DNA of 64,000 nt from Oscillospiraceae bacterium (GCA_017405865.1 JAFQZN010000033.1:18661-82660), one strand, 5' to 3'; positions 7,801-15,165 are shown, numbered from the stretch's first letter. Notes: a model not told the origin generated them from the sequence alone. Numbers and translations are program-made.

Positions 7801-8355
7801 ATGAATTCTGACCAACCGCAGGACCTCATTCCGATCCGCGAATTGCAGCAGATGCTTCAATTCCTGCTGCCGGACGCCGCTCCGCTCGAGGACGGCGTCT
7901 ACGGAAAAAACACGCAGAAAGCCGTCGAGCAGTTTCAGAAGAAGTACGGGCTGAAGGTAACCGGCGCTGCAGACGCCGCGACCTGGAGGGCGCTGAAGCG
8001 AGCCTATGACAACGAGCTGATCGAGCGGCAGCCCGCAGCGCCGCTGGAGATCGTCATGCAGCCGCATCAGGTCATGGATAAGGGCTGCGACAACACGAAC
8101 GTCTATCTGGTGCAGGCCATGATCCGGGCGCTGGATCAGTATATTCCCGACATGCCGACCGTTGACGTCACCGGCCGCCTGGACGGTAAGACAGAGCGGG
8201 CGGTCAAGTGGCTGCAGGCATGCTGTAACCTTCCGCAGAGCGGTGACGTCGACAAGAATACGTGGCGTTTTCTCGTCCATGCGTACCGCTCCATAGTCGG
8301 AGACGGCACCGGCTCTTTTCCGATTCGCAGGATGACGCCAATCCCAAGGACATAG
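7801..8355 (+). CDS. Tandem peptidoglycan-binding protein
   Basis: 184 residues with two PG_binding_1 units: ~12-70 (DGVYGKNTQKAVEQFQKKYG, TGAADAATWRAL) and ~95-168 (DVTGRLDGKTERAVKWLQA, SGDVDKNTWRFL). No signal peptide and no catalytic domain, so it is probably a cortex- or wall-binding accessory to the SleC-like enzyme encoded 12 nt upstream. RBS AGGAGG precedes ATG. It could instead help localise germination proteins; this is inferred from operon context. Confidence 0.85.
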   Translation: MNSDQPQDLIPIRELQQMLQFLLPDAAPLEDGVYGKNTQKAVEQFQKKYGLKVTGAADAATWRALKRAYDNELIERQPAAPLEIVMQPHQVMDKGCDNTNVYLVQAMIRALDQYIPDMPTVDVTGRLDGKTERAVKWLQACCNLPQSGDVDKNTWRFLVHAYRSIVGDGTGSFPIRRMTPIPRT

Positions 8356-8358
8356 AAG

Positions 8359-8394
8359 AATCGCAGCAGGAAGACGTTCCCTGCTGCGATTTTC
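8359..8394. terminator. Bidirectional terminator between convergent genes
   Basis: 12-bp stem AATCGCAGCAGG (8359-8370) with its complement at 8380-8391, T-rich on the + side. It separates the + spore cluster from the - FliB-like gene. Confidence 0.8.
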
Positions 8395-8420
8395 TGTGCG
8401 CACTTCAAAACGGGCGCAAG

Positions 8421-9341
8421 TTAAGTTTCCGCTAAATCAATCCGGTCGAGCATACTGCAAAGATTGTCCTCCGAATACTCGATTTCCGAGGAATACTCCC
8501 GCGCAATTTCGATCCACTCGTCCATAGCGCCGCTGCCCTCCGCCGACCAGATCGCGCAGATCAGCCTGCAGCTCAAAACGGCGAAGGCCGTTCTGCCTGC
8601 AAGGTCACCGTCGTAGACCGCGCCCGCGAGGTGGCGATAGAGAAAATATACACCAAGCTGTTCTTCCGCAACGGGATCCGGCTGAATAGGAGCACTTGCG
8701 CCGTTTCGCAGGCAGGCAAGCCGCTGCTCCCAAGCAGGATCGAGCCGTTCAAGAGAAAAGAGGAAATCCGCCCATTCCGCGTTCGTCAGCTCCGGCAGGC
8801 GTGCCTGCGTTTCCGTCAGGATCGCGTCAAAGCGCGCTTGAATCGGCAAAGCGCGATCCTGCATCAGCCCGATCAGCTTCGTGCGCAGGCGGAGGATCTC
8901 CGTTTCTTCTGTCAAAAGAGTTTCCTCTCCGTCTTCTATAAAGCAGGTCGCTTCCCGCCGCGTCAGGATCAGCCTTGCCGCCTCCTCGCAGCAAAGGCCG
9001 AGCCCGATCTCCGTCCGGTCGGAAAAGAAATTCCGAAACCGGGGATGATCCGTGCAAATCTGGCACAGATGCTCCTCTCCCAATGCCGGGATCAGATCGC
9101 AGAGATTTCTCTCATTCAGGAACGGGCAGCTCTCGTCCTCGCGCAGACGAAACTGTGCCGTGCCGTCCTCCGCTGTCACGATCTGCTGCCGCAGCCGCTC
9201 GCCGAGCTGCCCCGGCAGCGTCTGATAATAAGAGAGCGTCGCTTCATCAACGTCGATCTCCCAGTCGCGGCAGCAGGTGTGTCTGCAAGCGCCCGCGGTG
9301 CAGTGAAACTCGTCGTAATAGCTCGGTTTGATCTCTTTCAT
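8421..9341 (-). CDS. fliB: FliB-family protein (flagellin lysine-N-methylase-like)
   Basis: 306 residues. The Cys pattern is the family hallmark: CTAGACRHTCCRDWEID near the N-terminus and CPFLNERNLCDLI with LCQICTDHPRF further on, a CxxxCxxxCC-type metal or cluster site. In Salmonella FliB methylates flagellin lysines; clostridial genomes carry many FliB-like proteins of unproven substrate. No flagellar gene is in the window, so the substrate is open. Its ATG overlaps the stop of the exonuclease gene by 4 nt (ATGA), so the two are translationally coupled. Confidence 0.8.
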   Translation of the reverse strand: MKEIKPSYYDEFHCTAGACRHTCCRDWEIDVDEATLSYYQTLPGQLGERLRQQIVTAEDGTAQFRLREDESCPFLNERNLCDLIPALGEEHLCQICTDHPRFRNFFSDRTEIGLGLCCEEAARLILTRREATCFIEDGEETLLTEETEILRLRTKLIGLMQDRALPIQARFDAILTETQARLPELTNAEWADFLFSLERLDPAWEQRLACLRNGASAPIQPDPVAEEQLGVYFLYRHLAGAVYDGDLAGRTAFAVLSCRLICAIWSAEGSGAMDEWIEIAREYSSEIEYSEDNLCSMLDRIDLAET

Positions 9342-9904
9342 TCTCTCACCCAGACCGTTTTCATCAATTCAAAATCGTAGGTACGAAGAAAGCGGCTGAT
9401 CTTCAGACCGTCCTTTATGCAGCGGCAGAAGATCGCAGCACAGGCGTGCGCGTCGCTCGAGGCCTGATGGTGATCGAGCGTGACGCCGAGATAGTCGCTG
9501 ACCGTGTTCAGCCTGTGGTTCATAAGCTGCGGGTAGCAGGCTCTTGCCATGCGGCAGGTATCGGCAAACCGGACGCGCGGCTTCCAGTCGATCTCATAGG
9601 CGCGCAGGCATTTTGCCAGTACGCCCAGATCGAACGGCGCATTGTGCGCCAGCAGGACGCCGCTCGACATCAGCGGCTCGATCAGTTCCCAGATCTGTGC
9701 AAACGTCGGCGCATCCTCGACCAGATACGGCGAGATTCCCGTCAGTTGGACGTTGAAGCGGTCAAAATGGGTTTCCGGGTTGATCAGCGTATCAAATTCC
9801 CGGACGATCTCGTTGTCCTCGATCACGGAAATGCCGATGGCGCTCATGCGGTGGTTGAAGCTGTTCGGCGTTTCCACGTCGAAGGCGATATATCTTTCTG
9901 TCAT
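9338..9904 (-). CDS. DnaQ-like 3'-5' exonuclease (DEDDh)
   Basis: 188 residues, DnaQ/epsilon-type exonuclease fold. Exo I: YIAFDVETPNS with Asp and Glu; Exo II: VLLAHNAPFDLGVL; Exo III: HHQASSDAHAC with the DEDDh histidine and final Asp, so the catalytic set is complete. Start: ATG at 9904 has AGGAG 8 nt upstream; the GTG at 9913 overlaps that RBS and is rejected. Could proofread or trim DNA or RNA; nothing in the sequence decides which. Confidence 0.87.
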   Translation of the reverse strand: MTERYIAFDVETPNSFNHRMSAIGISVIEDNEIVREFDTLINPETHFDRFNVQLTGISPYLVEDAPTFAQIWELIEPLMSSGVLLAHNAPFDLGVLAKCLRAYEIDWKPRVRFADTCRMARACYPQLMNHRLNTVSDYLGVTLDHHQASSDAHACAAIFCRCIKDGLKISRFLRTYDFELMKTVWVRE

Positions 9905-9926
9905 ACGCTTCACTCCTGTCTTTTGT

Positions 9927-9955
9927 ATTATAGCACAGCGGCGGAAAAAGCGAAA
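9927..9955 (-). promoter_or_regulatory. Possible promoter of the exonuclease-fliB pair
   Basis: On the minus strand a perfect TATAAT (complement 9927-9932) lies 22 nt before the ATG; the -35 position reads TTTCGC, a poor match. Confidence 0.35.
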
Positions 9956-9964
9956 GCGGAAAAA

Positions 9965-10561
9965 TCAGCTGTCGATCGCCGGATTGAGATAGTAGACGTT
10001 CTTCTCGTTCAGTCGCTCGCGCAGCTTCTGCACCGCCTCGCCGAAGCGCTGGAAATGGACGACCTCGCGCTCGCGCAGGAACTTGATCACGTCGTTCACG
10101 TCCGGATCGTCCGACAGGCGCAGGATATTGTCGTAGGTCGTGCGCGCCTTCTGCTCCGCCCCCATGTCCTCCGTCAGATCGGTAAGCGGGTCGCCCTTGA
10201 CCTGCATCGTCGCAGCCGTCCACGGCGTGCCGGAGGCAAACTGCGGATAGACGCCCGCCGTGTGGTCGACGAAATACGCTGCAAAGCCGTCCGCGCGCTG
10301 CTGCTCCGGCGAGAGGTTTCTTGTCAGCTGGTGGACGATCGTTCCGACCATCTCCAGATGTCCGAGCTCCTCCGTGCCGATGTCGGTCAGAAGTCCCTTC
10401 AGCTCCGCATACGGCATGGAATACCGCTGCGACAGATAGCGCAAGGACGCACCCAGCTCCCCGTCCGGTCCACCGTACTGCGTTATGATGATGCTTGCGA
10501 GCTTCGGATTGGGTCTTGCGATCTTTACGGGATACTGCAGTTTCTTTTCATAGACAAACAT
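9965..10561 (-). CDS. cotJC: Spore coat protein CotJC, manganese-catalase family
   Basis: 198 residues matching CotJC, a coat or spore-associated protein with the four-helix ferritin-like fold of manganese catalases. Signatures: KKLQYPVKIARPNPKLASI, ITQYGGPDGELGASLRYLSQ, and the metal-site segment GTEELGHLEM followed by a second Glu/His segment near GAEQKARTTYD and EREVVHFQRF. Preceded by the fused cotJA-cotJB gene with a 5-nt gap, and has a GGAGGAGG RBS. In Bacillus cotJABC is mother-cell expressed; the same is inferred here. Confidence 0.95.
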   Translation of the reverse strand: MFVYEKKLQYPVKIARPNPKLASIIITQYGGPDGELGASLRYLSQRYSMPYAELKGLLTDIGTEELGHLEMVGTIVHQLTRNLSPEQQRADGFAAYFVDHTAGVYPQFASGTPWTAATMQVKGDPLTDLTEDMGAEQKARTTYDNILRLSDDPDVNDVIKFLREREVVHFQRFGEAVQKLRERLNEKNVYYLNPAIDS

Positions 10562-10566
10562 ACGCC

Positions 10567-11040
10567 TTACGCCTCCTCCTGATTTGCTTCATAATCCCAC
10601 GGCCACGGATCGCTCATCCAGTCGTAGGCTTCCTTCTCCGCCGCAGATACCATCGTCAGCGGGCCGTAGCGCTCTTCATAGACCGCCTTGCCCTCCTTGT
10701 GGAGCCTGGCGTAGGACTGAAAAAGCTCGAACGCCTCCCGGTCGTCCTTGTGCGTGTCGAGATACAGTCCCAGCTCCGTGAGCGCGAAGCCGAGCGCCTG
10801 CATCTCGTGCAGGGGCGTGTCGTCGAGCGGGATGTCGTTCGTCATGCCCATGAAGGGCAGGTCGAGTCCCGGGAAAAGCGTGCCGCGCACCACGCCGTTT
10901 TTGGCGGGATAGGTCGCGGGGTTGTTCTGCTGATAGGGCACGTAGGGATTTGCCAGCGGTGCGCAGGCAGGCAGGACGCCATAGCCGGGATCGCCCGTTT
11001 CCGTGTTCTGCTGCCGCCGCACCATCTGCTGTATTCTCAT
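10567..11040 (-). CDS. Fused CotJA-CotJB spore coat protein
   Basis: 157 residues joining two proteins normally encoded separately. Residues ~1-65 are CotJA-like (Pro-rich LANPYVPYQQNNPATY, then RGTLFPGLDLPFMG). Residues ~66-157 are CotJB-like (MQALGFALTELGLYLDTHKD, YERYGPLTM, DPWPWDY). The joint is at about 10845, exactly where an ATGA stop-start overlap would be expected if the genes were separate. Start: ATG at 11040, or TTG at 11046, which is better spaced (8 nt) from GGAGG. A sigma-E-like -10 (CATACTCT, complement 11083-11090) lies upstream. The longer upstream frame runs through a terminator and is rejected. Confidence 0.85.
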   Translation of the reverse strand: MRIQQMVRRQQNTETGDPGYGVLPACAPLANPYVPYQQNNPATYPAKNGVVRGTLFPGLDLPFMGMTNDIPLDDTPLHEMQALGFALTELGLYLDTHKDDREAFELFQSYARLHKEGKAVYEERYGPLTMVSAAEKEAYDWMSDPWPWDYEANQEEA

Positions 11041-11113
11041 TTCCAAAGCAATTACCTCCTTCGGGGATTGCTCCCCTGTTTCAGAGTATGCTTCGGCGTT
11101 TCGTTCCGTTCCG

Positions 11114-11148
11114 ACAAAAAAGGAAGTCCTCTTATTTAGAGGGCTTCC
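11114..11148 (-). terminator. Terminator of the threonine aldolase-NUDIX operon
   Basis: 11-bp stem (11122-11132 with 11138-11148), 5-nt loop, followed on the minus strand by six Ts. The stem overlaps the NUDIX stop codon. Confidence 0.88.
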
Positions 11149-11593
11149 AGCTTGCAACAAGATCACTGTGCGTTACGACAATATCCAGTTCCTTCAGCTC
11201 CTGCGGTGAGAAAAACCGCAGCTCGCCGGATTCTTTGCTCGGTCGCAGGAGCGGCAGGCGGTCGAGCCTTGCAGAAAACAGCACAATGATCATGCGCCAT
11301 ACCGTCCCGTCGCGGTAGCTTGCGATGCGGTCGTCGTCGACCACGCGCAGCTGCTCGAACGCCGTTTCCGGCAGGAAAATGCCCGTTTCCTCGCGCAGCT
11401 CCCGCGCGATCCCCTGTGCGTAGCGTTCGCCGTTTTTCAGCCTGCCGCCGATCAGCCCCCACTGTCCGCAGTCCCATCGGCGCTCCAGAAGCAGCTTGCC
11501 GTCAAATTCCAGCAGGACGTTCGTGCCGATGTGCGTCGGACTGTTCGGCTTCGGCGCGTTCGGGTCGTTCAGATAATATGTTCCAACCGGCAT
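11132..11593 (-). CDS. NUDIX hydrolase
   Basis: 153 residues. The Nudix box GRLKNGERYAQGIARELREE continues TGI and fits GX5EX7REUXEEXGU. It is preceded by a KLLLERRWDCGQWGLIGG strand-loop typical of house-cleaning enzymes that hydrolyse nucleoside diphosphate derivatives. No membrane segment or extra domain. It is 15 nt downstream of the threonine aldolase gene on the same strand, so they share a transcript. Substrate cannot be read from sequence. Confidence 0.9.
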   Translation of the reverse strand: MPVGTYYLNDPNAPKPNSPTHIGTNVLLEFDGKLLLERRWDCGQWGLIGGRLKNGERYAQGIARELREETGIFLPETAFEQLRVVDDDRIASYRDGTVWRMIIVLFSARLDRLPLLRPSKESGELRFFSPQELKELDIVVTHSDLVASWKPSK

Positions 11594-11608
11594 GATGTTT
11601 CTCCGTTT

Positions 11609-12634
11609 CTACAGGATGGCGCGCAGCTGCTGCACCTGCTCCTTCGTCGTCGCCCAGCTCGTGACGAGGCGGATGACGGTATGATCTTCGTCATACTTTT
11701 CCCAAAAGCTGTAAGCAACGAGCTTGGACAGGCGCTCCAGCTCGCTGTCCTTTACGATCAGGAACTGCTGATTGGTCGGCGTTTCCTTCCAAACACGGCA
11801 GCCCTTCTCGCGGAAGATCGCCTTCATCTCCTCCGCGCGGTCGATCGCGTTTTTCGAGATTTCAAAATACAGCCCGTCCGTAAAGAGCGCGTCGAACTGC
11901 ACGCCCAGCACGCGCCCCTTCGCCAGCAGCGCGCCGTGCTGCTTGACCCGCGTGAGGAAATATTTCGGCATCCCGCCGCGCGGGAAGACGACTGCTTCGC
12001 CGCACAGCGCGCCGACCTTCGTCCCGCCGATATAGAATACGTCACACAGACCTGCAAGCTCCGGCAGGGTCAGATCGCACTGCTTGCTCATCAGCCCGTA
12101 GCCGAGTCGCGCGCCGTCGATGAAGATCGGCAGAGCATAGGCGCGGCAGACCTCGTTCAGCTCCGTCAGCTCCGTCTTGCTGTAAAGTGTGCCAAGCTCC
12201 GTTGGGAAGGAAAGATAGACCATGCCCGGAAACACCATATGCTCATGGCTGTCGTCTCCATAGAAGCGCTCCATCATCGCTTTCAGCTCTGAAGCGCAGA
12301 GCTTCCCATCGTGAGACGGCAGCTCCAGCACCTTATGCCCCGAGAATTCGATCGCGCCCGCCTCATGCTGGGCGATATGCGCCGTCTGCGCGGCGACAAC
12401 GCCCTCATACCGCTGCAGGCAGGCGTCGATCACGACCTGATTGGTCTGTGTGCCGCCGGTCAGAAAGAAGATCTCCGCATTCGGACAGGCGCAGGCAAGT
12501 TTGATCCTTTCTTTTGCCGCGGCGCAGAAGTCGTCCAGCCCGTAGCCCGTCTGCGGCTCGAGATTTGTCTCCGCCAACCGCTGCAGGAGCTTCGGATGCG
12601 CGCCGACGTTATAATCGTTTTCAAAAGAAAGCAT
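11609..12634 (-). CDS. ltaE: Low-specificity threonine aldolase-type PLP enzyme
   Basis: 341 residues, fold-type I PLP enzyme of the threonine aldolase/beta-eliminating lyase family: likely cleaves L-threonine or L-allo-threonine to glycine and acetaldehyde. FLTGGTQTNQVVIDACL binds the cofactor phosphate, IFIDGARLGYGL carries the PLP-ring Asp, and the Schiff-base Lys is in FYIGGTKVGALCGEAVVF. Start: ATG at 12634 has GGGAGG upstream; the longer upstream frame crosses the promoter. A good sigma-A promoter lies just upstream. Confidence 0.9.
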   Translation of the reverse strand: MLSFENDYNVGAHPKLLQRLAETNLEPQTGYGLDDFCAAAKERIKLACACPNAEIFFLTGGTQTNQVVIDACLQRYEGVVAAQTAHIAQHEAGAIEFSGHKVLELPSHDGKLCASELKAMMERFYGDDSHEHMVFPGMVYLSFPTELGTLYSKTELTELNEVCRAYALPIFIDGARLGYGLMSKQCDLTLPELAGLCDVFYIGGTKVGALCGEAVVFPRGGMPKYFLTRVKQHGALLAKGRVLGVQFDALFTDGLYFEISKNAIDRAEEMKAIFREKGCRVWKETPTNQQFLIVKDSELERLSKLVAYSFWEKYDEDHTVIRLVTSWATTKEQVQQLRAIL

Positions 12635-12668
12635 GGTATTTCCTCCCTTGCAGGAATTATATGGGAAT

Positions 12669-12697
12669 ATTATAGCCTGCCCGCTGCAATTGTACAA
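12669..12697 (-). promoter_or_regulatory. Sigma-A promoter of ltaE
   Basis: Minus strand TTGTAC (complement 12692-12697), 17-nt spacer, TATAAT (complement 12669-12674). Confidence 0.7.
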
Positions 12698-12723
12698 GTA
12701 TAGATTTGCAAAAATCTACAGTC

Positions 12724-12786
12724 CTGTCATTGCGAGGCGCAACGCGCCGTGGCAATCTGTCCCTATCGACGCGGGACACTTTACCG
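12724..12786 (+). repeat. Intergenic repeat, unit A
   Basis: Begins TGTCATTGCGAGGCGCAACG and continues with GGCAATCTGT and CCTATCGACG..GGGACACTT. Shares both ends with the next unit. Part of a 389-nt stretch (12635-13023) with no gene; short frames there are repeat-derived. Confidence 0.75.
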
Positions 12787-12810
12787 TGATACGAGCGCAG
12801 TTCCAAGGCT

Positions 12811-12862
12811 CTGTCATTGCCCGCTTTACGCGGGCAATCTGTGCCTATCGACATGGGACACT
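12811..12862 (+). repeat. Intergenic repeat, unit B
   Basis: TGTCATTGCCCG, 6-nt loop, CGGGCAATCTGT, then the same CCTATCGAC..GGGACACTT tail as unit A. ATTGCCCG and CGGGCAAT make a hairpin. Its first 34 bases are nearly identical to the unit at 23681. Confidence 0.75.
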
Positions 12863-12893
12863 TCAACAAATACTGATACAAATACCATACCTG

Positions 12894-12942
12894 CGACGGA
12901 CAGATTGCCACGGTTTGCTCCGCAAACCTCGCAAAGACAGAA
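12894..12942 (-). repeat. Intergenic repeat, unit C (inverted)
   Basis: In reverse complement: TGTCTTTGCGAGG..CGTGGCAATCTGTCC, the same family as units A and B in opposite orientation. The A-B-C arrangement resembles a decayed miniature inverted-repeat element. Confidence 0.65.
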
Positions 12943-12973
12943 ACGCCGTTCCGCTGACAAGCTGGATACCCAC

Positions 12974-13007
12974 GAAAAATGCACCGCAGTGCTGCGGTGC
13001 ATTTTTC
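12974..13007. terminator. Terminator of the serpin operon
   Basis: Perfect 15-bp stem (12974-12988 with 12993-13007), 4-nt loop, A-rich left and T-rich right arms so it can work both ways. It lies 16 nt past the serpin stop. Confidence 0.88.
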
Positions 13008-13023
13008 AGAAAACTTTTTTGAT

Positions 13024-14511
13024 TCATACGTTCGGGTGATTGACGATACCGATGAAGAGCGGCAGGCCGTCCGTGCCGGTGATTGCAAAGATAAAGGGGC
13101 GGTCGAGGATGAAGTCCACTCTCTCGTCGGGCGGTTCGGCAGCGCCGGCGCCTTCCAAGATAATCATATATGCCGCGCCCTTGCAGCCCTTCTCGTCGAT
13201 CATCACGCGCGCGCCGTGGATCGCGTCGCTGACGTAGACGTTGTACTCCTGCGCCTCCTGCGTGAGCGGAGAGAAGTCCGCCTTTGTCCAGTCGAAAACG
13301 TCGGTCACACCGAGCTCTTGCAGGGGTTTTTTCGCGTCGATTTGAGAAGCAACATCGAATTTTGCGATCTGTTTCTGAATGATCAGATACTTCTGGTTTT
13401 CCCAAATTCCGTTTCCGTTACCGTTCGTAAGCAGGAACGCCGTCAACTGCGGATCGTGCAGCAGATCCTCCGGCGTTACGCCCTCGTCCGGCAGGAAAAA
13501 CCACATAGACCCGCCGCCCTCAAGGTTCTGCGCTACGGCTGCGAAATGATCCGCCCAGTAGTAATTTCCTTCGCTCTCCTGGTGCATCATGCGGCACGGC
13601 TCGTCACCGTTCGCTGCATGAAAAACGCCGTCTGTCGTCACGCTCTCGGAAAACTCCTCGTCCCATTTGGCAGTGAACAACACGGTGGAGACCAATGCAG
13701 CCACGGTATCATCGTCCAGCTCCAGTGCGTCGATCTGATCCTTTAGAAGATCGTCGGTTTGCTCGTTCATCCAGTTGTGCAGCAGGTCGTCCATCTGCTT
13801 CGTGCCCATCGCGCCGGCGTAAGATGAGGCGTAATAGTTCTGCGCGAGCAGGTCAAGCGTTTCCTGCCGGAAGTTTACCTGATCGTTGAGCCAAAGGGAG
13901 TTTGCAAGGACGCTTTTTCGGACGCCGTCGTCGCAGTAGTTCGCGTTCCAGATCGCATGGACGCGGGTGCGAAGCGTGTCCATGTCCGAAACGCCCATCA
14001 GATCGAGGATCTGCTGTCTCCCCGTGCTGTCCGCAGTCTCCGCGAGAAGCGCAAGCGCCATATAGACGTTCAGAGGAGAATAGACGCGGTTTTCGCTGTC
14101 CGTGCCGCCCAAAAACTGCGGCAATGTCTTTGACAGGAAGCCGCTCAAATCCTGCAGAGAATACTCGTTTCGGTACTGCTGCCGCTCTGCGTCGTCGCTG
14201 TACCATTCGTTCATTTTTTCATAGTAGGTTTCTCTGTCGGCGTCCGATATTTCGCCGTTTTCGCCGATATAGTCCATCAGATCCGGGTACGGCGCCGCAG
14301 CCGGGTACTCCGGCAGTGTGAGGGCGTGCGCCTCGATCACGAAGCCGCCCGGGCGCAGCAGCACGCCTGCCAGCACCGCGACCGCCAGAACGGCGGCGAT
14401 CGCGCCGAGCCAAGGCAGATAGCGTTTCCTCCGTTTTGGCGCGGTATCCGCTTCCCGGATCATAGCGTCGTCCAGATTCGTCAGACTGTCGTAGATTCTT
14501 TCACTTTTCAT
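13024..14511 (-). CDS. Membrane-anchored serpin with anti-sigma-like N-terminus
   Basis: 495 residues. Residues 1-33 form a charged cytoplasmic head (MKSERIYDSLTNLDDAMIRE) like the heads of Firmicutes ECF anti-sigma proteins; one helix (~34-53) crosses the membrane; ~115-495 is a complete serpin placed outside. Serpin marks: YSPLNVYMALALLAETADS, SVLANSLWLND, STVLFTAKWDEEF, the reactive-loop hinge DEKGCKGAAYMII (Glu440 as P17, Gly442 as P15) and the C-terminal RPFIFAITG..LFIGIVNHP. By alpha-1-antitrypsin spacing P1 falls at Gly456/Ala457, suggesting an elastase-like target. The hinge is mostly small residues but P14 is Cys and P13 Lys, so inhibition is plausible, not certain. ATG overlaps the sigma-factor stop (ATGA). 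Confidence 0.88.
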   Translation of the reverse strand: MKSERIYDSLTNLDDAMIREADTAPKRRKRYLPWLGAIAAVLAVAVLAGVLLRPGGFVIEAHALTLPEYPAAAPYPDLMDYIGENGEISDADRETYYEKMNEWYSDDAERQQYRNEYSLQDLSGFLSKTLPQFLGGTDSENRVYSPLNVYMALALLAETADSTGRQQILDLMGVSDMDTLRTRVHAIWNANYCDDGVRKSVLANSLWLNDQVNFRQETLDLLAQNYYASSYAGAMGTKQMDDLLHNWMNEQTDDLLKDQIDALELDDDTVAALVSTVLFTAKWDEEFSESVTTDGVFHAANGDEPCRMMHQESEGNYYWADHFAAVAQNLEGGGSMWFFLPDEGVTPEDLLHDPQLTAFLLTNGNGNGIWENQKYLIIQKQIAKFDVASQIDAKKPLQELGVTDVFDWTKADFSPLTQEAQEYNVYVSDAIHGARVMIDEKGCKGAAYMIILEGAGAAEPPDERVDFILDRPFIFAITGTDGLPLFIGIVNHPNV

Positions 14512-15065
14512 AGTGCTACCCCTTTCACGGTCAAATAGTCTCGTAACGCGCATCGCAGAACATACAGGCGCTGTGCGGCAGCGTTGGGTTTGCAGCCGCG
14601 CTCCTGGGCAAGCTGCTTGACGGAGAATCCGTACCAGTACCTGCGCAAGAAGAGGATCCTGTCCTCCTTTTTCAGGGACAGGAGCCAGTCTGACAGCTCC
14701 TGCGTCAGCTCATGTGCCTCGACAGCACGCTCCGGCGATTGCCCGTCCGGAACGCAGTCGTCCAGTTCGGATAACAGCACCTCCACGCCGACATACCGTT
14801 TTGCCGCGCGGTTTTTCCGATACCTGCTGATCGCGAGGTTGCGGATGAGCTTGCCGAGATAGGTTTTGAGCCGCTGCGGCTCATCCGGCGGAATGTGCAT
14901 CCACGCAGCGTGATAAGCGTCGTTCACGCATTCCTCCGCATCCTCCTTTACCGTCAGTATGTTTCTGGAAATCTGTCTGCAATACGCGCCGTATTTCCGT
15001 TCCGTTTCCGTTATCGCCTCTTCCTTGCGTTCGAGGTATAACGAAACGATTTCTTTATCTACCAT
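14508..15065 (-). CDS. ECF-type RNA polymerase sigma factor
   Basis: 185 residues. Region 2: YCRQISRNILTVKEDAEECV with DAYHAAWMHIPP, and the DNA-melting/-10 segment KTYLGKLIRNLAISRYRKNR. Region 4: LSLKKEDRILFLRRYWYGFS followed by the helix-turn-helix VKQLAQERGCKPNAAAQRLY. RBS GGAG is 8 nt before ATG. It is translationally coupled to the serpin gene, the normal place of an anti-sigma factor, and lies behind a promoter with ECF-type GTAAC and CGTC elements spaced 16 nt apart, which suggests autoregulation. Confidence 0.93.
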   Translation of the reverse strand: MVDKEIVSLYLERKEEAITETERKYGAYCRQISRNILTVKEDAEECVNDAYHAAWMHIPPDEPQRLKTYLGKLIRNLAISRYRKNRAAKRYVGVEVLLSELDDCVPDGQSPERAVEAHELTQELSDWLLSLKKEDRILFLRRYWYGFSVKQLAQERGCKPNAAAQRLYVLRCALRDYLTVKGVAL

Positions 15066-15100
15066 TGCAATGGCTCCTTTCGAGTGCGCTCACCTATATA

Positions 15101-15125
15101 GACGCAAAGGAGCATAAAATGTTAC
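15101..15125 (-). promoter_or_regulatory. ECF-type promoter of the sigma-serpin operon
   Basis: Minus strand GTAACATTTT (complement 15116-15125) and CGTCTATATAG (complement 15094-15104). GTAAC and CGTC are 16 nt apart, matching the AAC-N16-CGTC layout of Firmicutes ECF promoters rather than a sigma-A promoter. It is the only such pair I noticed in the window. Confidence 0.7.
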
Positions 15126-15128
15126 GAA

Positions 15129-15153
15129 ACTGCGGCGAAATTTTCGCCGCAGT
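15129..15153 (-). terminator. Terminator between NUDIX gene and sigma factor
   Basis: 11-bp stem ACTGCGGCGAA with its complement (15129-15139 / 15143-15153), tiny loop, short T runs after. Isolates the sigma-serpin operon from the upstream NUDIX gene. Confidence 0.65.
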
Positions 15154-15165
15154 CAAGAAATGTCT

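Noticed and set aside
12724-12942. CRISPR array
   Set aside because: Only three units, two orientations, uneven spacing, self-complementary; no cas gene.
12633-13039. Open frames in the 12.6-13.0 kb gap
   Set aside because: They run through repeat units in several frames and the terminator; no RBS and no protein-like pattern.
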